Shown here piece by piece: positions 54,446 to 63,431 of a stretch of 64,000 nt of DNA (positions within the stretch are counted from its first letter, which is position 1; each line of letters starts with the position of its first letter). The DNA comes from an uncultured Ferrovum sp. (GTDB lineage: Bacteria > Pseudomonadota > Gammaproteobacteria > Burkholderiales > Ferrovaceae). The stretch lies in contig CAIPBT010000008.1 of the NCBI GenBank assembly GCA_903863375.1, forward strand, positions 1 through 64,000, in the 5' to 3' direction. The notes beneath the pieces were generated by a model. That model was not told the DNA's origin. It did no database searches and saw nothing but the letters and a program-made list of their open reading frames with translations. The translations under genes and the position numbers were made by a program.

Positions 54446-55902
54446 GGGCAAGGTATCCAGAACAGCGCTTCAGTGCCGCCCTCGGGTCGCACCTGGTAAC
54501 GCAGGCCCCCATCGTGCACTTCGCTCACTTTCAGTGCAAACGGGATGCCCAGCCCGGTGCCAGTCCGCTTGGTGGTGCGGCCCGGCACCACCGGATCTCT
54601 CGGCATGCCGGTGACGCTGATGGTCCAGTGCAGGCCGGGGCCGTGGTCACGGATCAGGAACTCCAACCGGCCCTCCTGACGCCGCAGCGCCACCTCGACG
54701 GTTTCCCCGGCCGGGGTGGCTTCCAAAGCGTTGATCAACAGGCCATGCAAGGCCTGCTCCAGCAGGTCGGCATCGAACAACGCGACGGATACGGCAGGGG
54801 GGGCCAGGCGCACCAGGTCCACACCCCGTTGGGTGAACTGTGGCTGCACCAGATCGAGCAGCGTGGCCAGCAGCTCCAGCGGGTTTCCCAAGCGTCGCTC
54901 CGCCGCGAGGGGGTGCAGGTAGGACAGCAGCGACGCCGTCCAGCGCTCCAGCCGGTCCGTGGTCTTGATGATGCCGACCAGGCCGTCCCGCACCTCGCGG
55001 TGCAGGGTCTCATCGTCAATCACTTGAGCGGTGGCGCGGATGCTGGCCAGCGGGTTGCGGATGTTGTGCGCCACCATCGGCACCAGCGCCCCGAGGGTTG
55101 CCTGACGCTCGGCGCGCAGCAGCGCAGCACGGCTTTGCTGCAGGTCATAGGCCATGGCGTTGATGGTGTCGGCCAACTCGACCAGTTCACGCGCTCCCTC
55201 GCGTGGCACACGATGCGCCAAGTCCCCGGCCGCCAGGATGCGGGTGGCCTCTTGCAGGCGCGAAAAGGGTTTGACCACGGCCTGCACGAGAAAGCGCCGG
55301 GTCAACACCAGCAAGGCACAGGCTGCCAGAAGCGGGATCAGCAGCAGCAGCGGGGTGGCCGCAGCCAGCCGGGCCAGCCGGGCCTGCAGGCGATCCTGTT
55401 GCAGCAGGAACAGGCGGTCAACCTGCTGAAATGCGGCTTCATAAGCCTGCAGGCCGCCGGCCTCCAGATCGGTGTCGAAAATCCGCTGCAGCACCCGTCC
55501 CTCGGGTGGAATCGGACCGAACGCAATCGCATCGGTGCGGGTATGGATCTCGTGATAGGTGCGCTTCAGTTCGCGCACGGCTGCCTGTTCTTCCGCACCG
55601 GCCGCATGCTCGGCCAGGCGGCGCAGACCATCGTCAATCCGGCCGCTGTACAGGCTGTACTGCGATTGGGCATTCGGATCATCCAGGAACGTGGTGTCGA
55701 ACAGTTCCTTCATCTGCCGGTACAAGTTGCCGCGCATGGCCTCGACTTCCTGCACCATGCCGGTCACGCGCAGCGATTCACGCGAGGCCTCCTGCCACAA
55801 CCCGACCGCACCGGCCCCCAACACCGCCGTCAGGGCAACCAGCGCGAGATACAGCGCGGAATACCGCAGGGTCAGGTCGCGCAGGGAACGTGGCGAGGAC
55901 AT
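54442..55902 (-). CDS. Membrane sensor histidine kinase
   Basis: A 486-residue kinase: membrane helix 13-35, periplasmic helical sensor about 40-180, helix 183-203, HAMP (about 205-258), DHp with H279 in VAHNIRNPLAS, and an HATPase with LINALEATPAG and RTGTGLGIPFALKVSEVHDG. The NtrB/ZraS-like catalytic region fits its sigma-54-type partner. Ligand unknown. Gene is divergent from dksA. Confidence 0.92.
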   Translation of the reverse strand: MSSPRSLRDLTLRYSALYLALVALTAVLGAGAVGLWQEASRESLRVTGMVQEVEAMRGNLYRQMKELFDTTFLDDPNAQSQYSLYSGRIDDGLRRLAEHAAGAEEQAAVRELKRTYHEIHTRTDAIAFGPIPPEGRVLQRIFDTDLEAGGLQAYEAAFQQVDRLFLLQQDRLQARLARLAAATPLLLLIPLLAACALLVLTRRFLVQAVVKPFSRLQEATRILAAGDLAHRVPREGARELVELADTINAMAYDLQQSRAALLRAERQATLGALVPMVAHNIRNPLASIRATAQVIDDETLHREVRDGLVGIIKTTDRLERWTASLLSYLHPLAAERRLGNPLELLATLLDLVQPQFTQRGVDLVRLAPPAVSVALFDADLLEQALHGLLINALEATPAGETVEVALRRQEGRLEFLIRDHGPGLHWTISVTGMPRDPVVPGRTTKRTGTGLGIPFALKVSEVHDGGLRYQVRPEGGTEALFWIPCP

Positions 55903-55989
55903 GGCGGAAGTCTAGCAGAGCGCACGAGGCATGCTAAAATCGAGGTCTAGATACGTCCTGATCACGCTTTTCGAAGGCATTGCATCAAC

Positions 55990-56412
55990 ATGGTCGACCA
56001 GACGCTGAAGCAATTTGCACAGTATGTCCCCAAAAAAGGGGAGGAATACATGAACGAGCGTCAGCAGGCCCACTTCCGCAAGCTGCTTGACGGCTGGAAA
56101 GGCGAACTGAGTCACGAAATTGACCGTACCGTCCACACCATGCAGGACGAGGCGACGATCTTTGCAGACCCCAACGACCGGGCCAGCCAGGAATCGGACA
56201 TGGCCCTCGAACTGCGCAATCGTGACCGCGAGCGCAAGCTGATCAAGAAGATTGACGAGACCATCGCCAAGATCGAGTCGGGCGATTATGGCTACTGCGA
56301 AGCCTGTGGTGTCGAAATCGGCCTGCAGCGCCTGCAGGCCCGCCCCACCGCCAGCAAGTGCATCGACTGCAAGACCCTGGAAGAGCTGCGCGAGCGCCAG
56401 GTCGCCAAGTAA
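55990..56412 (+). CDS. dksA: RNA polymerase-binding transcription factor DksA
   Basis: Works with ppGpp at the RNA polymerase secondary channel to control rRNA and amino acid promoters. The 140-residue product has YVPKKGEEYMNERQQAHF, the coiled coil with the DxxDxA-like tip (DPNDRASQ) and a C4 zinc finger (CEAC and CIDC). ATG 55990 keeps the N-terminal segment conserved in DksA; a second ATG at 56050 has a strong GGGGAGGAA site and could also be used. Confidence 0.95.
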   Translation: MVDQTLKQFAQYVPKKGEEYMNERQQAHFRKLLDGWKGELSHEIDRTVHTMQDEATIFADPNDRASQESDMALELRNRDRERKLIKKIDETIAKIESGDYGYCEACGVEIGLQRLQARPTASKCIDCKTLEELRERQVAK

Positions 56413-56779
56413 TGTCGCCCGGCAGGGGCTGATACTCCTGCCTTCACCTAGCCAGCACGTCTGTGACCTGCAAGCGCACATAGCGAATGTTGAGGGTGTG
56501 AATCTCGTCGGCGCGCAGCACAAAGCGCGCAAAGGGTGTGGCGTCGGGTAGGTTACCTTTCGGTTGCTGGAATCACGTGCGCAACAGGAAACACGGCAGC
56601 AGGAAAGCGGAGATCACTGCCGCCGGAGACGCCAGATTCATGCGTCAGGATCGGACCTGGATCACGCCCAGCTGAGAATGCTGCGGCCGCCCGTCCAGCT
56701 GCACGATCAGCGGGTGCGCCGATGCCCGCCGGCAGTGTGACCGCTGCCGAGAGGCTTACTCGGCAGCAGCCCGCGAGGC
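56413..56779. other. 367-bp spacer between dksA and pnp
   Basis: Convergent region with a small hairpin after dksA (ggcagg/cctgcc, 56421-56442), a possible coding remnant on the minus strand (56444-56572) and repeated ctcggcag motifs near the pnp end. No complete gene. Confidence 0.5.
56444..56572 (-). pseudogene. Possible C-terminal remnant of a lost gene
   Basis: A 42-codon minus-strand frame ending in TGA, without a start codon and closed upstream by an in-frame TGA. Its translation ends FARFVLRADEIHTLNIRYVR then LQVTDVLAR, with alternating hydrophobic residues and normal codon use, which looks like the C-terminus of a real beta-rich protein. Upstream frames carry no continuation I can recognise. 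Confidence 0.3.
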
Positions 56780-58897
56780 TCACTCGGCAGCTGGCGTTGC
56801 CGGTGCTGCCGGCGCTTCGAGCAGCGCCTTCATGCTGAGGCGCAGACGGCCTTTTTCGTCGGCCTCCAGCACTTTCACGCGCACCTGCTGGCCTTCCTTC
56901 AGATAATCACCCACCTGATTGACCCGCTCGTTGGCAATCTGCGAAATGTGCAGCAGGCCATCGCGACCGGGCAGCACGCTGACGATCGCCCCGAAGTCGA
57001 GCAGCTTCAGCACGGTGCCGTCATACACCTTGCCCACTTCGACATCGGCGGTGATTTCGAGGATGCGCTTGCGGGCGGCCTCACCGGCTTCCATGCTCAG
57101 GCAGGCGATGTTGACCGTACCGTCGTCGGTGATGTCGATAGTGGTACCGGTTTCTTCGGTCAGGGCACGGATCACCGAGCCCCCCTTGCCGATCACGTCG
57201 CGGATCTTTTCCGGATTGATCTTGATGGTGATGATGCGTGGCGCAAAACTCGACAGTTCGGTGTTGGCGCCAGACTGGGCGGCATCCATGATCTTCAGGA
57301 TGTGCAGACGCCCCTCCTGGGCCTGCGCCAGGGCAATGCGCATGATCTCTTCCGTGATGCCCTGAATCTTGATGTCCATCTGCAAGGCGGTAATGCCGGC
57401 GGTCGTGCCTGCCACCTTGAAGTCCATGTCACCAAGATGGTCTTCATCCCCCAGGATGTCTGTCAGCACGGCAAACCGGTTGCCTTCCTTGATCAGGCCC
57501 ATGGCCACCCCGGCCGTGTGCTTGCCAACCGGCACCCCGGCGTCCATCAGGGCGAGCGAACCCCCGCAGACACTGGCCATAGAGCTGGAACCATTCGATT
57601 CCGTGATTTCCGACACCACGCGGATGGTGTAGCCGAAGGCTTCCGGCGTGGGCAGCATGGCCACCAGGGCGCGCTTGGCCAGGCGGCCGTGACCGATCTC
57701 ACGGCGCTTCGGGCTGCCAACGCGGCCGGTTTCTCCCGTCGAGAACGGCGGGAAGTTGTAATGGAGCATGAAACGCTCCTTGTACTCGCCCTGCACGGCG
57801 TCGATGATCTGCTCATCCCGGCCGGTGCCCAGCGTTGCCACCACCAGCGCCTGCGTCTCGCCCCGGGTGAACAGCGCCGAGCCGTGCGTGCGCGGCAGCA
57901 CGCCAGTACGGATGGTGATGGGACGGACCGTGCGCGTGTCCCGGCCGTCAATGCGCGGCTCGCCGTCCAGGATCTGGCTGCGCACGATGCGGGCTTCCAG
58001 GTCGCTGATCATGCCCTTCACGCGATTGACGAAATCAGGATGGGCATCTGCCGGGATCACTTCCGACTTCACGTGGGCTACGATTTCGTGGATGCGGCTG
58101 GAGCGCGCCTGCTTCTGACGAATCTTGTAGGCTTCCTTCAAGGGCAACTCTGCCAGTTCCAGGATACGCGCCACCAGGGCAGCGTCTGGCGCCGGTGCAG
58201 ACCAATCCCATTCATCCTTGCCGGCTTCGTCGGCAAGTTCCTGGATCAGGGCAATCACCGGCTGCATGGCCTGATGACCATGCACCACGGCGCCCAGCAT
58301 GATCTGTTCGGACAACTCCTGGGCTTCCGACTCCACCATCAGCACCGCGGCCGAAGTGCCGGCCACCACCAGGTTCATCTGGGAGGTCTTGAGCTCGGTG
58401 GTGGTGGGGTTGAGCAGGAACTGGCCGTTGGCGTAGCCAACGCGCGCGGCGCCGATGGGGCCGTTGAACGGCACACCAGCCAGGGCTACAGCGGCCGAAG
58501 CACCGATCATCGCCGGGATATCGGGATCGATTTCCGGGTTCACCGACAACACCGTGGCGATCACCTGGACTTCGTTGTAAAAACCTTCCGGAAACAGCGG
58601 GCGCAGCGGCCGGTCAATCAGGCGCGATGTCAGCGTTTCCTTTTCGGTGGGGCGTCCCTCACGCTTGAAGAAGCCGCCAGGAATGCGGCCGCCGGCATAA
58701 AACCGTTCCTGGTAATCGACGGTCAGCGGAAAGAAATCCTGACCCGGCTTGCTGTCCTTGCGGGCCACACAGGTGACGAGCACCACGGTGTCGTCGAGCG
58801 ACACCATGACGGCGCCATCTGCCTGGCGGGCAATTTCGCCAGCTTCCAGGGTGAGCGTATGACGACCGAACGGGATCGATTTGCGGATCGCTTGCAT
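56780..58897 (-). CDS. pnp: Polyribonucleotide nucleotidyltransferase (PNPase)
   Basis: 3'-5' phosphorolytic exoribonuclease, often part of the degradosome. The 705-residue product has two RNase PH domains, the second with [14 protein letters not shown] and [23 protein letters not shown], then KH ([17 protein letters not shown]) and S1 ([18 protein letters not shown]) domains. ATG 58897 with CGAGG upstream is preferred over a longer frame to 59008, which would overlap the terminator region. It follows rpsO, the classical order. Confidence 0.97.
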   Translation of the reverse strand: MQAIRKSIPFGRHTLTLEAGEIARQADGAVMVSLDDTVVLVTCVARKDSKPGQDFFPLTVDYQERFYAGGRIPGGFFKREGRPTEKETLTSRLIDRPLRPLFPEGFYNEVQVIATVLSVNPEIDPDIPAMIGASAAVALAGVPFNGPIGAARVGYANGQFLLNPTTTELKTSQMNLVVAGTSAAVLMVESEAQELSEQIMLGAVVHGHQAMQPVIALIQELADEAGKDEWDWSAPAPDAALVARILELAELPLKEAYKIRQKQARSSRIHEIVAHVKSEVIPADAHPDFVNRVKGMISDLEARIVRSQILDGEPRIDGRDTRTVRPITIRTGVLPRTHGSALFTRGETQALVVATLGTGRDEQIIDAVQGEYKERFMLHYNFPPFSTGETGRVGSPKRREIGHGRLAKRALVAMLPTPEAFGYTIRVVSEITESNGSSSMASVCGGSLALMDAGVPVGKHTAGVAMGLIKEGNRFAVLTDILGDEDHLGDMDFKVAGTTAGITALQMDIKIQGITEEIMRIALAQAQEGRLHILKIMDAAQSGANTELSSFAPRIITIKINPEKIRDVIGKGGSVIRALTEETGTTIDITDDGTVNIACLSMEAGEAARKRILEITADVEVGKVYDGTVLKLLDFGAIVSVLPGRDGLLHISQIANERVNQVGDYLKEGQQVRVKVLEADEKGRLRLSMKALLEAPAAPATPAAE

Positions 58898-58981
58898 GTA
58901 AGTACCTCGGGATGCCGTCGCGCGCGCGGGGCATGGGTAGAACCCGGGGGACGAAGCCAGCGCGCAGCAGACGTGAAAATG

Positions 58982-59004
58982 AAAAAGGGCGGCTGATGCC
59001 GCCC
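58982..59004 (-). terminator. Intrinsic terminator between rpsO and pnp
   Basis: Minus-strand stem GGGCGGC/GCCGCCC with a 4-base loop followed by TTTTTC, starting 15 bases after the rpsO stop. In E. coli a leaky terminator at this place sets the rpsO:pnp ratio; the same is likely here. Confidence 0.85.
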
Positions 59005-59018
59005 CCACTCAGGCGCGC

Positions 59019-59288
59019 TTACTTGCGCAGGCCCAGACGCTCGATCAGCGTACGATAGCCCGGCATGTTCTTGCGCTTCAGGTAGTCCAGCAGGCTGCGG
59101 CGCTGGCTGACCAGGCGAAGCAGGCCGCGACGGCTGTGGTGATCCTTGACGTGGATCTTGAAATGTTCGGTCAGCTCGTTAATGCGGGCGGTCAGCAGGG
59201 CAACCTGCACTTCCGGCGAACCGGTGTCAGCAGGGGTGCGGCTGTAGTCAGCGACAATCTTGGCCTTTTCCGTGGCGGTAGCAACCAT
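59019..59288 (-). CDS. rpsO: 30S ribosomal protein S15
   Basis: An 89-residue primary 16S rRNA-binding protein of the platform, with [16 protein letters not shown] and [24 protein letters not shown] 59288 gives the standard length; a TTG six bases upstream is possible. It forms the rpsO-pnp pair, separated by a terminator. Confidence 0.97.
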   Translation of the reverse strand: MVATATEKAKIVADYSRTPADTGSPEVQVALLTARINELTEHFKIHVKDHHSRRGLLRLVSQRRSLLDYLKRKNMPGYRTLIERLGLRK

Positions 59289-59388
59289 ATTCAACTGCTC
59301 TCCAATGCGTTCTTTCTTGGGTAATCCAGGATATTAACCCAGAATCCGACGGCGTTCAAGCCTACGGGCGGGCGACTGGCTGCCGATG

Positions 59389-60066
59389 TCAGGCCGACGC
59401 GACCACGCTGCGGACCTGCTGACGAAGCTCAGGATCGTATTCCAGATAGCGCCAGAGCAACCAGGAAGCGGCGGATGCAAAGGGGGTCCACGGGGCAGCC
59501 AGACGGCGCAGTTCAGCGGCTCCCATGGGGCCGCCCTGCCCGAACAGGCTGCCGGCACCAGCGCGCACGCCAAGGTCGGCAACCGGCAGCACGTCCGGCC
59601 GCTGCAAGTGAAACATCAGATACATTTCAGCAGTCCACGCTCCGATGCCGCGAATGGCGGTGAGTTCCGCCACAACCTCGGCATTGTCCCGTTGGGCCAG
59701 CGCCGCCGCCGAGAAATCCGGGGCCGAAAAATGGCGAGCCAGCGCCTGCACATATTCAGCCTTGCGCTCGGACAGGCCACAAGCGCGCAGATCCGGTGCA
59801 GCCAGTTGCAGCACGGCGGGCGGCGACAGCAAGCCGGCACCGTCAGGATCCACCGCCGTCAGCAGGCGCTGCCAGACGCTGCTCGCAGCCTTCACCGAGA
59901 TCTGCTGACCCACGATGGCGCGCGCCAGCGATGTGAACGCATCGCCGGGGGCGCGCCACGCCGCGGCGGTGGCCAGCCGGTCAATCTCGACAAACACCGG
60001 CGCTACCTCGCCGAGATGCTGCAAGGCCTGTGGCCACCACACCGGGCGGGGCAGTGCCACGCTCAC
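59389..60066 (-). CDS. DNA-3-methyladenine glycosylase II (AlkA-type HhH-GPD)
   Basis: Base-excision repair glycosylase removing alkylated purines. The 225-residue product has the entry helix FTSLARAIVGQQISVKAA, the HhH loop LTAIRGIGAWTAEMYL and the catalytic aspartate in LPVADLGVR. It lacks the N-terminal TBP-like domain and Ada domain of E. coli AlkA, as many proteobacterial orthologues do. GTG 60066 has GAGG upstream; GTG 60075 is also possible. Confidence 0.9.
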   Translation of the reverse strand: MSVALPRPVWWPQALQHLGEVAPVFVEIDRLATAAAWRAPGDAFTSLARAIVGQQISVKAASSVWQRLLTAVDPDGAGLLSPPAVLQLAAPDLRACGLSERKAEYVQALARHFSAPDFSAAALAQRDNAEVVAELTAIRGIGAWTAEMYLMFHLQRPDVLPVADLGVRAGAGSLFGQGGPMGAAELRRLAAPWTPFASAASWLLWRYLEYDPELRQQVRSVVASA

Positions 60067-60252
60067 CTGTCCCACCTCAATGGCGCGCGGCTGCCAGCGG
60101 TTGAACCATAGCGAACAGCGCCGCCGCCGGCTGCGCCGGACTCAGCCGGCCGGCCTTTGACCGGAGTGCGGTTGACCGCACTGGGGCCAACCGGCGCCGG
60201 CAGGAAAGCGGCTGGCACAAGCGCATCACTTCCAGGCCTGCCCTGCCACTGG

Positions 60253-61107
60253 TCAGGATCCGGCAGCAGGCCGGACCGAAGCCGCCAGATTGGTGCCGGG
60301 ATCCAGCTTGACCGCCGTCCGGAAGTGCAATTCTTGCGAGTCGATCGCTTCCACGCTCAGTTCGCCGGCCCCATGCGGCACAAAATAAAAGCGGAAATTC
60401 GGATTTTCGCTGATCGAGATGTCGACTTCGGCGGTCAGCACCCGCCGGTCGGCATACGACACCTGAATTTCGCGCACAAAGTGCGCTGGGGTGTAATTGC
60501 GGGACAGTTGGTCCATCGCCAGTCCGGAATCGTTGGGATGACTGATCATCAGCTGCGCCAGAACCGGCTTGTCGACTTCGGCAACGCCATCCACCTTGAC
60601 CTTCATGCGACCGAGCGAGGCTGCCGCCTCGGCTGGATCCTTACCGGCCGGCGCCGAGCATCCGCCCGAGGCCTTCACGAAGCGGCTGACCATGTGAAGG
60701 CTGCCGTCATTCAGTTCAGCTACTGCCCGAATCAACGTGTATTCATTGACGCGCACCCGCGTTTCGATGTCCGCACGACCACTGTCAGGGGTGTACGTGA
60801 AACTGGCTGCCACGGGCGACGGGTTCTGATCGATGATCAGCCAAGCCTTCTGCACGAAGCGCTGTGAGCCCTGCTCGATTCCAGTGTGGATGCCGATGGG
60901 TACCACCGCCGCATCTTCAGCGCGGTTCGGCGCATCCAGACGGAGCAAATCGGCCGAGGCCTCTTCGATCGGTCGATCCTGAAACAGGCTGGCGCGGATC
61001 TTGGCCCAGGCTTCGGGGTCGGAGGCGTGCGCCAGGCTGGCGGCACTGCCCAAGACCAGCACCAGGGCCGGCATGAAGCGCCGCATCAATGGCATTAGGT
61101 TCCACAT
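60253..61107 (-). CDS. Quinoprotein dehydrogenase-associated SoxYZ-like carrier
   Basis: A 284-residue periplasmic protein: signal peptide ending AHA, then a SoxY-like half containing the GGCSAP carrier-arm motif and a SoxZ-like half (VSYADRRVLTAEVDISISENP). This SoxY-SoxZ fusion accompanies PQQ-dependent methanol and alcohol dehydrogenases in methylotrophs; its exact chemistry is unresolved. ATG 61107 with GGAG upstream. The relay metallohydrolase gene lies 166 bp upstream on the same strand. Confidence 0.85.
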   Translation of the reverse strand: MWNLMPLMRRFMPALVLVLGSAASLAHASDPEAWAKIRASLFQDRPIEEASADLLRLDAPNRAEDAAVVPIGIHTGIEQGSQRFVQKAWLIIDQNPSPVAASFTYTPDSGRADIETRVRVNEYTLIRAVAELNDGSLHMVSRFVKASGGCSAPAGKDPAEAAASLGRMKVKVDGVAEVDKPVLAQLMISHPNDSGLAMDQLSRNYTPAHFVREIQVSYADRRVLTAEVDISISENPNFRFYFVPHGAGELSVEAIDSQELHFRTAVKLDPGTNLAASVRPAAGS

Positions 61108-61273
61108 GGTGGATTGCTCCTGCTGATTTTCTTATCGGACTGGCCACTGTATCGGCTCAGTCTACATATCTGCTTAGTCTCACCGCCTTGGCTGCCTGAC
61201 GTCAAGACGCTGGCGCACGCCGTACGGACCACGGCACACAGGGGGGGCCGACGCCGGTGCGCTGCGGTCAGGT

Positions 61274-62224
61274 TCAGTCCTCCCATTCCAGCTCAGCGAA
61301 GGCGGCCGTGACATTGCGGCGGTGATACAGCTCCACCAACTGCCATCCGCCGGTTGGTGCCGGGCTTTGCGCCACGGTTTCGGCCAGCGTCCGGCCGCCC
61401 TTGAGGGCGGCGCGCACTTCAGTTGCCAGCTGCTGCAGGTACCGCTCCTGCGCCTGGAAGGGTTCGGATCCGTTGCCCGGCGGCCCATGTCCCGGCACTA
61501 CGGGACCGTGCACCAGCGTGCGCAGGATGGGCAGGATGGCCAGCCAGCCGCGCAGGCTGCCGTCGATCACCGGCAGATGACCGACGAACAGCAGGTCACC
61601 CGTAAACAGGGTACCGGACAGGTCATCCTGCACGGTGAGGTCGTTGTCCGTGTGCGCCGTTCGCCAGGTGCGCAACTGCAGGTGGCGTCCGCCGAGATCG
61701 AGGACCATCTCGCCATCCACCAGACGGTCGGCCGGAACGATGGCGGTACCAGCCGCCTGCGCACCCAGCTGGCTGGCCTGTCGGGTCAGATACCCGGCCG
61801 CGCGAGCGGCCAATGACTTGCCTTGATGCACCGAAGACACAAATTCCGCTGGCTCTGTCCGGAAGGCGGCGTGACCGAGCAGATGATCGGGATGCATGTG
61901 GGTGGCGATCACGTAACACACCGGCAGGGTGGTGTGCAGACGGATGGCAGCCAGCAGGGCAGCACCGACCTGCCGACTGCCCCCGGTGTCGATCACCGCC
62001 ACGCAGCGACTGCCGACGACAAACCCGAGGTTGGCAAGATCGCCGGCATTGTCAGCGGCAAAGTCGCCGATCAGACCAACATGCACCCATACGCCCGGGG
62101 CAATTTGCTGGACGGACAGGGGCGGCAGTGGTGGCAGGACCGCCGGCATGGCCTGCGGGGACGCTGCGGGCAGCAGCAGCGCGCACAGCAGGCCCGCCGC
62201 CCAGCGCCGAGCGGCGCGCATCAT
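61274..62224 (-). CDS. Quinoprotein relay system zinc metallohydrolase
   Basis: A 316-residue metallo-beta-lactamase-fold protein with a signal peptide and the zinc motif THMHPDHLLGH, later ligands in AHTDNDLTV, LFTGDLLFVGH and VPGHGPP. The type matches the quinoprotein relay hydrolase (QRSZ) group found with SoxYZ-like carriers and PQQ dehydrogenases. ATG 62224 overlaps the PCD stop (ATGA), tying it to the H4MPT genes. Substrate unknown. Confidence 0.85.
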   Translation of the reverse strand: MMRAARRWAAGLLCALLLPAASPQAMPAVLPPLPPLSVQQIAPGVWVHVGLIGDFAADNAGDLANLGFVVGSRCVAVIDTGGSRQVGAALLAAIRLHTTLPVCYVIATHMHPDHLLGHAAFRTEPAEFVSSVHQGKSLAARAAGYLTRQASQLGAQAAGTAIVPADRLVDGEMVLDLGGRHLQLRTWRTAHTDNDLTVQDDLSGTLFTGDLLFVGHLPVIDGSLRGWLAILPILRTLVHGPVVPGHGPPGNGSEPFQAQERYLQQLATEVRAALKGGRTLAETVAQSPAPTGGWQLVELYHRRNVTAAFAELEWED

Positions 62225-62604
62225 ACGTCGTACTTGATGTACCGGAAGCGTTGATCGTCTGTCGGTGTACCCTCCAGCGCGCCGGCGGGGTCGAGCCCGG
62301 GCTGCCACTGGATGACTTCCTCGATCTTGCGCGCCAGCTCAAAATCCTTGTCGGTGATGCCTTTGGCGTGATGGTTCTGCAGTTTCACGATCACAAAGGC
62401 ATACGAGACGGCCAGATCAGGATGGTGCCAGGCGGCCTCGGCCAGATGCGCGACGGTGTTCACCACCATCAGCGTGCCCTTCCAGCCTTCGGTGCGATAT
62501 TTGCGACGGATCCAGCCGTTTTCCAGGGTCCAGTGCCGCAGCGGCCCGACCAGACGGGCTGCAATGTCTGCTTCGCTGTAGGCAACATCTGGTTTACGTT
62601 CCAT
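62221..62604 (-). CDS. Pterin-4a-carbinolamine dehydratase-like protein
   Basis: A 127-residue PCD/DCoH-fold protein with the catalytic histidines in HHPDLAV and NHHAKGITDKD. In H4MPT gene clusters PCD-like proteins are thought to act in methanopterin biosynthesis or recycling rather than with aromatic hydroxylases. ATG 62604 has AAGGAG at ideal spacing. It sits between fhcC and the relay hydrolase. Confidence 0.85.
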   Translation of the reverse strand: MERKPDVAYSEADIAARLVGPLRHWTLENGWIRRKYRTEGWKGTLMVVNTVAHLAEAAWHHPDLAVSYAFVIVKLQNHHAKGITDKDFELARKIEEVIQWQPGLDPAGALEGTPTDDQRFRYIKYDV

Positions 62605-62621
62605 GACAGTCACTCCTTGGA

Positions 62622-63431
62622 TCAGCTGAAACGCAGGATCTCGCCTTTGCCATCGGCTGCCCGGTCACCCACCAGACGCCGAACCGGGCGGACCTGGTCG
62701 GCCAGGCCAGCAAATTCGCCGCCCAGGGCACGCCAGGAACGGAACAGCAACTGGACAATCGGCAGGGCATGGGTACCACAGTCGGCAAAAGTCGCATCCA
62801 CCGCAACCGCGCCGCGGACCATCAGCGATCCGCGCCGCATGCCGTAGCCAGCATGCGCTCCTGCGCCCTGCAGCGCCAGCACGGTGCCGGCCAGCATGCG
62901 CGAACCGGCATACGCACCGAGACTGCCTGCCACCAGGATGGCACCACGGCGCATCCGGTCGCCACACCGCGCCCCCGCATTGCCGTATACCACCACCTGG
63001 CCACCCGCCATGCCCTGCATGGCACCGGGCAGGGCACCACCGAGGTAATCGCCGGCATTGCCGCCGATCGTGATGGTTCCCCGACGCAGGGCCGCGGCGG
63101 CAAAGGCGGCCACATCGCCGGTGACGGTGAGCGAACCACCAGTCATGCCCTGCCCCAGATAAGCCCCGGCGTGGCCATCCACCCGCAGCGTTCCGCCAGC
63201 CAGTCCTGCGCCGATACGATCCACCCGGGAGAGGTCACCCACCAGCACCAGGTCCTGCGCGTCATCGCCTGCCAGGGTGAACAGGTCGCCCAGGCAGACA
63301 TCCTGCGTGTCGATGCGCAGGACCAGCTTTGGCAGGTCTGCCAGCGCTTGTGAGAGCAGGGCGGGCAGCAGAGGCGAGAGGTCGAGCCGACCCGGGAGCG
63401 TCTCGCGCAGGGTCAGGGTGAGCGCGCTCAT
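62622..63431 (-). CDS. fhcC: Formyltransferase/hydrolase complex subunit C (FhcC)
   Basis: A 269-residue beta-helix protein related to formylmethanofuran dehydrogenase subunit C, with repeated GXXXGXXXG turns (AGLAGGTLRVDGHAGAYLGQ, RRGAILVAGSLGAYAG). In methylotrophs the Fhc complex releases formate from formyl-H4MPT. ATG 63431 overlaps the fhcD stop (ATGA). Confidence 0.93.
   Translation of the reverse strand: MSALTLTLRETLPGRLDLSPLLPALLSQALADLPKLVLRIDTQDVCLGDLFTLAGDDAQDLVLVGDLSRVDRIGAGLAGGTLRVDGHAGAYLGQGMTGGSLTVTGDVAAFAAAALRRGTITIGGNAGDYLGGALPGAMQGMAGGQVVVYGNAGARCGDRMRRGAILVAGSLGAYAGSRMLAGTVLALQGAGAHAGYGMRRGSLMVRGAVAVDATFADCGTHALPIVQLLFRSWRALGGEFAGLADQVRPVRRLVGDRAADGKGEILRFS

Noticed and set aside
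52961-55902. Two-component system considered as PilS/PilR acting on pilA
   Set aside because: The kinase has two membrane helices with a periplasmic domain and a HAMP domain, unlike the six-helix PilS with PAS; no other pil genes are adjacent.
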